From Flavobacterium sp. (GTDB lineage Bacteria; Bacteroidota; Bacteroidia; Flavobacteriales; Flavobacteriaceae), in NCBI GenBank assembly GCA_012032075.1, contig JAAURU010000056.1, positions 1 to 12,527 of the forward strand: a stretch of DNA of 12,527 nt. The letters are read 5' to 3'. Below, piece by piece: positions 7,646-12,527 of the stretch (within the stretch, counting starts at the first letter, position 1; the number at the start of each line of letters is the position of its first letter). The notes beneath the pieces were generated by a model. That model saw nothing but the letters and a program-made list of their open reading frames with translations, had not been told where the DNA came from and did no database searches. A program made the translations under genes and the position numbers.

Positions 7646-7996
7646 ATGATAACCATTTACCACAACCCAAGATGCACAAAATCTAGAGAAGGATTAAGTG
7701 AAATAGAACAACTAGGAAAACCATTTACGATTAGAAAATACATAGACGAACCTTTTACTAGAGAGGAATTAATTTCTGTAATAGATAAATTAGGAATAGC
7801 ACCTTTAGCATTGGTTAGAACCAAAGAAAAAATTTGGATTGATAATTATAAAACTAAAAATCTTTCACAAGATGCTATTATTGAAGCGATGCTTTTACAT
7901 CCAAAATTAATTGAAAGGCCAATAGTAGTTAATGGAAATAAAGCTGTTATTGCAAGACCAAAAGAAATGATTAACAAAATAGTAGAAAATATTTAA
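7646..7996 (+). CDS. arsC: ArsC-family arsenate reductase (glutaredoxin-dependent type)
   Basis: The 116-residue thioredoxin-fold protein matches the plasmid R773 ArsC / YfgD family in length and motifs. The N-terminal YHNPRCTKSRE holds the catalytic cysteine C10. Three arginines sit at R58 (LVRTKEK), R91 (ERPIV) and R104 (ARP), at nearly the positions of R60, R94 and R107, which bind oxyanion in R773 ArsC. The reaction would be glutaredoxin/glutathione-dependent reduction of arsenate to arsenite. No arsenite pump or ArsR regulator is adjacent, so an arsenic-resistance operon is not supported; stand-alone chromosomal homologues may have other redox roles. It is transcribed away from the CPBP gene and is 72 nt upstream of the receptor gene, which has its own promoter-like site. 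Confidence 0.85.
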   Translation: MITIYHNPRCTKSREGLSEIEQLGKPFTIRKYIDEPFTREELISVIDKLGIAPLALVRTKEKIWIDNYKTKNLSQDAIIEAMLLHPKLIERPIVVNGNKAVIARPKEMINKIVENI

Positions 7997-8002
7997 CAAA
8001 GA

Positions 8003-8047
8003 TTTGTGAAATGTGGCTTAAACCTAGACATAAATTTGTCGTCTAAG
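8003..8047 (+). promoter_or_regulatory. Candidate promoter and overlapping inverted repeat before the beta-barrel receptor gene
   Basis: TAAATTTG at 8031-8038 fits the TAnnTTTG box. The nearest TTTG is at 8003-8006 with a 24-nt spacer, slightly long for the consensus. An imperfect inverted repeat, CCTAGAC (8023-8029) and GTCTAAG (8041-8047, 6 of 7 pairs), brackets the box and could be an operator. The ATG is at 8069. Confidence 0.4.
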
Positions 8048-8068
8048 TCTTTAATTAAAAATTAAAAC

Positions 8069-10537
8069 ATGTTTAAACATTACAAATTATTACTGCTATT
8101 TTTGTTTTCTATTTCAATTTTTAGCCAAAAACCCGATAATAAAAAAATAAAAATTACTGGTAAAATCTTTGAAAAAGGAACCACTTTACCTTTAGAATAT
8201 GCAACTGTTGTTTTTCAAGATGTAAAAAATACAGAAAAATTAAGTGGTGGAGTTACTGATATTAATGGTAATTTCAGTTTTGAAGTTTCAACAGGAAATT
8301 ATAATGTTCGTTTTGAATATATTTCTTTTAAAACAGTAGAAATAAAAGCTAAAACCTACAATACAGATACTGATTTTGGCACCATCTATCTTGAAGTAGA
8401 TATTGCACAGTTACAAGGTGTAGAAGTTGTTGCAGAACGTTCGACTGTTGAAATAAAACTAGATAAGCGAGTTTACAATGTTGGAAAAGACATGATTGTA
8501 AAAGGAGGAACTGTAAGCGATGTTCTTGATAATGTTCCTTCAGTTACAGTAGATGCAGAAGGAAATGTTGCCTTGAGAGGAAATGAAAATGTACGTATTT
8601 TAATTGATGGAAAACCATCAGGATTAGCAGGAATTAATATTGCAGATGCTTTAAAGTTACTTCCAGCTGATGCTGTTGAAAAAGTAGAAGTTATTACAAA
8701 TCCTTCTGCTCGTTATGATGCTGAAGGTGGTGGTGGAATTATTAATATTATTTTACGAAAAGGTAAAGCACAAGGTTTGAATGGTTCTTTTGTAGCTTCA
8801 ATTGGTGCTCCAGAAACTTATGGAATAAGTGGTAGTTTAAACTACAGAAGTGAAAAGTTTAATCTATTTTCAAATACAGGCTACAATTACAGAACAACTT
8901 TAGGAAACTCTTTAACAGATTCAGAATACCTTGGTTCCAATGTAGATCCTCAGAGTATTTTTATTGATGAAAGAAGAACAAATGAACGGTTAAATAAAGG
9001 ATACAATACTAATTTTGGAATAGAGTTATTTATAGATAAATCTACCAGTTGGACAAACTCGTTAACGATTCGCAATGGAAGAGGTGAAAATCCCGATAAT
9101 GTTTTCTTTTATAACTTTGATACTAATAGAAATGCAACATTTACAAGAAATCGTTTAAACGATGAAAGAAGTAGCGATTTGACTTTTGAATATGCTACAA
9201 ATTTTACAAAAAACTTTAAAAAAGACGATCATAAACTAACAGTTGACATGTTCTTTTCTGAAAATAGAGAAAGAGAGAATTCAATTATTTATGACCAAAT
9301 TATAGATAATCCAAATACACTTTTCATTGAAAGGTCATTAAATCCTGAAAATCAAAATCGTAATCTTTTTCAAGCAGATTATGTATTACCAATAGGAAAA
9401 GAGTCTCGTTTTGAAGCAGGATACAGAGGTAGTTTTCAAAAAAACCTAACCGATTTCCAGATTGATTCGCTTGATATTACAGGAAATTGGATTAGAAATG
9501 ATATTTATTCTAACTTATTGGAATATAAAGAAAATATAAACGCACTTTATGTTCAATATGGTTCTAAATTTAATAAATTTTCTTACTTTTTAGGATTGCG
9601 TTTTGAAGATAGTGATATTGAAGTAAATTCAATTTCGACCAATGATTACAATACTAAAAAATACAATAACTTTTCCCAACTGCAACATTAAACTATGAGT
9701 TTTCTGAAACGAGCAGTATGAGTTTAAGTTATAGTAAAAGAATTAACAGACCAAGAGGTCGCTTTTTAAATCCATTTTCTAGCTATTCAAGTAGAATTAA
9801 TATATTTAGAGGAAACCCAGATATTGATCCAGCTTATACTAATGCAATTGACTTAGGTTATTTAAAAAGATGGAAGAAACTTACTTTCAATACATCTACT
9901 TATGTGAACTTAACAGATGATTCCTTTCAGTTTATTAGAAGAGAATCTGGTCTTTTTGTCGATGGTGTTCCAGTAATTGAATCTACTCCAATTAATTTGG
10001 CTACAGAAATTAGAGTTGGTTTTGAATTTAATATTAATTATTCTCCATATAAATGGTGGAGAATAAATACCAATTTCAACTTTTTTAGAAATGAAACGCA
10101 AGGAGATTACAGTTATACCAATTCGTTAGGGAATGAAGTGGTTCAAAATTTTGATAACATAGCAACAAGTTGGTTTACAAGAGTGTCTTCAAAAATCACT
10201 TTACCATATAAAATAGATTGGCAAACAAATGCTACTTACAATGCTCCAGAAAATAGTGCACAAGGGAAACGTTATTCCATAACAAGTGTAAACTTAGCTT
10301 TTAGTAAAGATGTTTTAAAAGAAAAAGGAACAATTGCCATAAATGTAAGTGATTTATTCAATTCAAGAAAAAGACGTTCTGAAATTAACTTACCAACGGT
10401 AAGCAGTTATTCTGAGTTCCAATGGAGACAAAGACAAATAAACCTTTCTTTTACCTATAGATTCAATAAGAAAGAAAAATGAAAGGGAAAACCAAAGAAG
10501 AGATGATAATGGTGGTGGTGAAGAATTTATGGGATAA
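8069..10537 (+). CDS. TonB-dependent-receptor-like outer membrane beta-barrel protein, two frameshifts
   Basis: The repaired product has 822 residues. It has a signal peptide (1-19, FSIFS before Q20), a CarboxypepD_reg-like domain (about 27-112), a plug domain (about 118-232; VSDVLDNVPSVTVDAEG, LIDGKPSGL, NPSARYDAEGGGGIINI) and a barrel of the outer-membrane beta-barrel (OMP_b-brl_3) type. As assembled it stops at 9691. Adding one T to TTTT at 9671-9674 continues it as NNFFPTATLNYEFSE into the frame of 9718-10482. That frame then stops early at 10480-10482. Removing one A from the run at 10475-10479 restores the tail NERENQRRDDNGGGEEFMG, a typical end of this family, with its stop at 10535-10537. 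A terminator follows 4 nt later. No SusD partner is adjacent, so polysaccharide uptake is not indicated; the substrate is unknown. Confidence 0.88.
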
Positions 10538-10541
10538 ATAT

Positions 10542-10568
10542 AAAAAAGGGATGCAGTTGCATCTTTTT
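10542..10568. terminator. Bidirectional rho-independent terminator
   Basis: An A-run (10542-10547) precedes a hairpin GATGCA (10550-10555) - GT - TGCATC (10558-10563), extended by G-U pairs, then TTTTT (10564-10568). It lies between the repaired receptor stop (10537) and the stop of the convergent small membrane protein gene (10573), so it can serve both strands. Confidence 0.75.
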
Positions 10569-10572
10569 ATTG

Positions 10573-10758
10573 CTAAGAAAAAGAAAATTTAAGCTCCTTT
10601 CTCTGCTTGTTTTTTTGCTTTTTCTCTTTGATTAATTCAACAATAGCACCACCGATCCAATATGGAACAAATGAAGCTAAAAAGAACATCAACCAAAAAC
10701 CTATTGTTAAAATAGTTAAGAAAAGTAAAAAACCTAAGTACTGATCAAATTCAAACAT
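10573..10758 (-). CDS. Small hydrophobic membrane protein of unknown function
   Basis: The 61-residue product has a hydrophobic stretch over about residues 7-42 (LGFLLFLTILTIGFWLMFF, then a second shorter segment ending WIGGAIVELI), enough for one long or two short membrane spans. A lysine-rich cytoplasmic-type tail follows (KEKKQKNKQRKELK). I do not recognise a named family. Its reality is supported by a good promoter at 10785-10815 and a terminator directly after its stop. It is transcribed divergently from fumC. Confidence 0.65.
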   Translation of the reverse strand: MFEFDQYLGFLLFLTILTIGFWLMFFLASFVPYWIGGAIVELIKEKKQKNKQRKELKFSFS

Positions 10759-10763
10759 ATTTT

Positions 10764-10783
10764 CCAGAATTTATGAATTCTGG
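10764..10783. promoter_or_regulatory. Perfect inverted repeat at the start of the small membrane protein transcript
   Basis: CCAGAATT (10764-10771) and AATTCTGG (10776-10783) form a perfect 8-bp inverted repeat with a TATG centre. It lies between the -7 box (10785-10792) and the ATG (10758) of the small membrane protein gene and overlaps the expected transcription start, as an operator would. Function is inferred. Confidence 0.45.
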
Positions 10784-10784
10784 T

Positions 10785-10815
10785 CAAAGATACTAGTATT
10801 TATTTTTTTTAGCAA
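10785..10815 (-). promoter_or_regulatory. Promoter of the small membrane protein gene
   Basis: On the minus strand TTG (10815-10813) is followed by 20 nt and TATCTTTG (10792-10785), fitting the flavobacterial TTG-N17-23-TAnnTTTG consensus. The leader would be about 20 nt. Confidence 0.55.
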
Positions 10816-10830
10816 TATAATAACAGTTTT

Positions 10831-10844
10831 ATTTCTATAGAAAT
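10831..10844. promoter_or_regulatory. 14-bp perfect palindrome upstream of fumC
   Basis: ATTTCTATAGAAAT is fully self-complementary and lies 40 bp before the fumC ATG, just upstream of a weak -7-like TAATTTTA (10856-10863). It may be a binding site for a dimeric regulator. Short AT-rich palindromes also occur by chance. No clear fumC promoter was found. Confidence 0.35.
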
Positions 10845-10883
10845 GCGTTAAATTGTAATTTTATAAAAAGTTCAAGATGCGTT

Positions 10884-12267
10884 ATGAAATATAGAATAGA
10901 AAAAGACTCTTTAGGAGAAGTACAAGTTCCAAATGATAAATTATGGGGAGCACAAACTGAACGATTCTAAAAACAATTTTAAAATTGGTACAGAAGCTTC
11001 CATGCCTTTTGAAATTATAAAGGCGTTTGCTTATCTTAAAAAAGCAGCAGCGTTTACCAATGAAGAATTGGGCGTTTTAAGTTCTGAAAAAAGAGATTTA
11101 ATTGCAAGGGTTTCTGATGAAATCCTTGAAAATAAATTAAATGAACATTTCCCATTGGTAATTTGGCAAACAGGTTCAGGCACACAAACTAATATGAATG
11201 TGAACGAAGTTATTGCAAACAGAGCACAAGTACTTTTTGGAAAAAAAATAGGTGATGAACCCGTTTTAAAAACAAATGACGATGTGAATAAATCCCAATC
11301 GTCAAATGATACTTTCCCAACAGCCATGCACATTGCTGCTTATAAAATTTTAATTGAAAACACCATTCCATCCATTGAAAAACTTCAACAAACTTTTGAA
11401 GAAAAATCAAACGCTTTTAAAGATATTGTAAAAATAGGTCGTACTCATTTAATGGATGCTACTCCAATAACCTTAGGTCAAGAATTTTCAGGTTATGCCC
11501 AGTTAGTAAAAAACGGATTAAAAACGCTTAAAAATTCGTTAGAACCCTTATCCGAATTAGCTCTTGGTGGAACAGCCGTTGGCACAGGTTTAAATACTTC
11601 TAAAGGTTATGACGAATTGGTAGCGCAATACATTTCAAAATTTACAAGTTTGCCTTTTGTAACTGCACCCAATAAATTTGAAGCACTTTCTGCACACAAT
11701 GCCATTGTAGAAAGTCATGCGGCTTTAAAACAACTCGCTATTTCTTTAAATAAAATTGCCAATGACATTCGAATGTTGGCTTCTGGACCTCGTTCTGGAA
11801 TAGGGGAATTACTACTTCCTGAAAACGAACCAGGTTCTTCCATAATGCCAGGAAAAGTAAATCCTACACAATGCGAAGCGTTAACTATGGTTTGTGCACA
11901 AGTTATGGGAAATGACGTTGCCATAACTATTGGAGCTACTCAAGGACATTATGAATTAAATGTTTTTAAACCTATGCTTATTGCTAATTTCCTTCAATCG
12001 GCTCAATTATTAGGAGATGCTTGTGAATCATTTAACGAAAATTGTGCTAAAGGTATAGAACCAAATGCTAAGCGAATTGAAGAGTTGGTTTCTAGTTCCT
12101 TAATGTTAGTTACTGCTTTAAACACAAAAATAGGCTATTACAAAGCAGCTGAAATTGCTCAAACTGCACATAAAAACGAAACTACTTTAAAAGAAGAAGC
12201 TGTTAGATTAGGCTATGTTTCTGCAGAAGATTTCGATAATTGGGTTAACCCAAAGGAAATGATATAA
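10884..12267 (+). CDS. fumC: Class II fumarate hydratase (fumarase C), frameshifted near the N-terminus
   Basis: The enzyme interconverts fumarate and L-malate in the TCA cycle as an iron-free tetramer. The true start is ATG 10884 (MKYRIEKDSLGEVQVP, then DKLWGAQTER), where the frame is broken by an extra T in TT at 10965-10966. Without it the frame continues SKNNFKIGTEASMPFE and gives 460 residues, close to the usual 460-467. An ATG at 10933 opens the longer frame but gives a non-homologous N-terminus. In repaired numbering, GSGTQTNMN is at 97-105, SSNDTFPT at 139-146, GRTHLMDATP at 185-194 with catalytic H188, and the signature GSSIMPGKVN at 317-326 with S318 and K324, the same numbers as E. 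coli FumC. The C-terminus is slightly short. Its stop codon abuts the convergent corA stop. Confidence 0.93.
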
Positions 12268-12527
12268 TCAAAACCACTTTTTCTTTTTGAAATAATAAAG
12301 CATTAGTAAAACTAAAACAAACATTACTCCTAAAGTAATGAAATATCCATATTTAAAGTTAAGCTCAGGAATATATTTAAAATTCATTCCATAAATACCA
12401 ACTATAAAAGTTAAGGGTAAAAACACCGATGAAATTACCGTTAAAGTTTTCATTACTTCATTCATTCTATGACTTTGAGCTGTATAAAAAAAGTTACTTG
12501 CACTGTCTAAAGTTTTCATATCGTAAT
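12268..12527 (-). CDS. corA: CorA-family Mg2+/Co2+ transporter, C-terminal part (cut by the window edge)
   Basis: The visible part is about 86 residues of the C-terminus, reading in from the right edge. The ATG at 12519 is internal; the frame is open to the edge. It has the end of the long stalk helix (NFFYTAQSHRMNEVMKTLT), the pore helix TM1 (VISSVFLPLTFIVGI) with the selectivity signature YGMNF, a short periplasmic loop (KYIPELNFKYG), TM2 (YFITLGVMFVLVLLMLYYF) and the basic tail KKKKWF typical of CorA. CorA pentamers import Mg2+, with the GMN motif at the pore mouth. The N-terminal cytoplasmic domain lies outside the window. Confidence 0.9.
   Translation of the reverse strand, partial: YDMKTLDSASNFFYTAQSHRMNEVMKTLTVISSVFLPLTFIVGIYGMNFKYIPELNFKYGYFITLGVMFVLVLLMLYYFKKKKWF

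Noticed and set aside
7646..7996. Arsenic-resistance operon
   Set aside because: Only the ArsC-family gene is present. No ArsR, ArsB or Acr3 is adjacent, and flanking genes are unrelated.
8069..10537. SusC of a polysaccharide utilisation locus
   Set aside because: There is no SusD-like gene downstream, and the barrel type is OMP_b-brl_3 rather than SusC; the esterase is about 5 kb away on another unit.
10479..10592. 37-residue ORF overlapping the receptor stop by ATGA
   Set aside because: It arises from an A-run indel, runs through a clear terminator and into the convergent gene, and hides the receptor's true C-terminal frame.
11031..11924. Minus-strand ORFs of 66-100 codons within fumC
   Set aside because: They are shadows of the strongly conserved fumarase frame, and their composition is not protein-like.

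Overview
The window looks like a chromosomal segment of a Flavobacteriia member (Bacteroidota), close to Flavobacterium. The DNA is strongly AT-rich. Promoter-like sites follow the Bacteroidota pattern TTTG-N19-22-TAnnTTTG rather than the sigma70 pattern. Several proteins are typical of the group: a TonB-type outer-membrane barrel with an N-terminal carboxypeptidase-regulatory-like domain, a secreted carboxypeptidase-like-domain protein, a short MenE acyl-CoA ligase next to a CPBP protease, and a lipoprotein with acidic residues after the lipid cysteine. There are no rRNA, tRNA, CRISPR, phage or transposase genes. This is mostly housekeeping DNA, and I do not see a new defence or biosynthetic system.

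Layout. 1-120: an intergenic repeat with long inverted arms and a REP-like insert in its loop. 253-1894 (minus): a two-gene unit, a YciO-type Sua5/YrdC protein followed by a secreted carboxypeptidase-like-domain protein. 1895-2048: a compact divergent control region. 2049-2897 (plus): an alpha/beta-hydrolase lipoprotein, which overlaps the stop codon of the convergent UvrD/PcrA helicase gene (2894-5229, minus). 5230-5584: the helicase promoter plus a MITE-like element with ACCACATAGA inverted ends. 5585-7562 (minus): menE and a CPBP intramembrane protease. 7646-10537 (plus): an ArsC-family reductase, then an outer-membrane beta-barrel receptor closed by a terminator. 10573-10758 (minus): a small membrane protein. 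10884-12267 (plus): fumC, whose stop codon abuts that of the convergent corA fragment at the right edge (12268-12527).

The main result is that five genes are broken by seven single-base indels: the carboxypeptidase-like protein (1), uvrD (1), menE (2, compensating), the TonB-type receptor (2) and fumC (1). Correcting each one restores a family-typical reading frame, and every repaired length divides by three. The menE pair hides the loss because the frame stays open while the ATP-binding signature is scrambled over about 16 residues. The receptor pair creates a false early stop and removes the true C-terminus. Six of the seven lie in A/T runs of 3-6 bases, and core genes are hit without nonsense substitutions. 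Consensus sequencing error is therefore much more likely than gene decay or programmed frameshifting. The coordinates given here for these genes are the repaired spans.

Functionally, fumC serves the TCA cycle, menE serves menaquinone synthesis, uvrD serves DNA repair, the YciO-like protein probably belongs to tRNA t6A metabolism or a related step, and the remaining genes belong to the envelope or to ion and redox handling.
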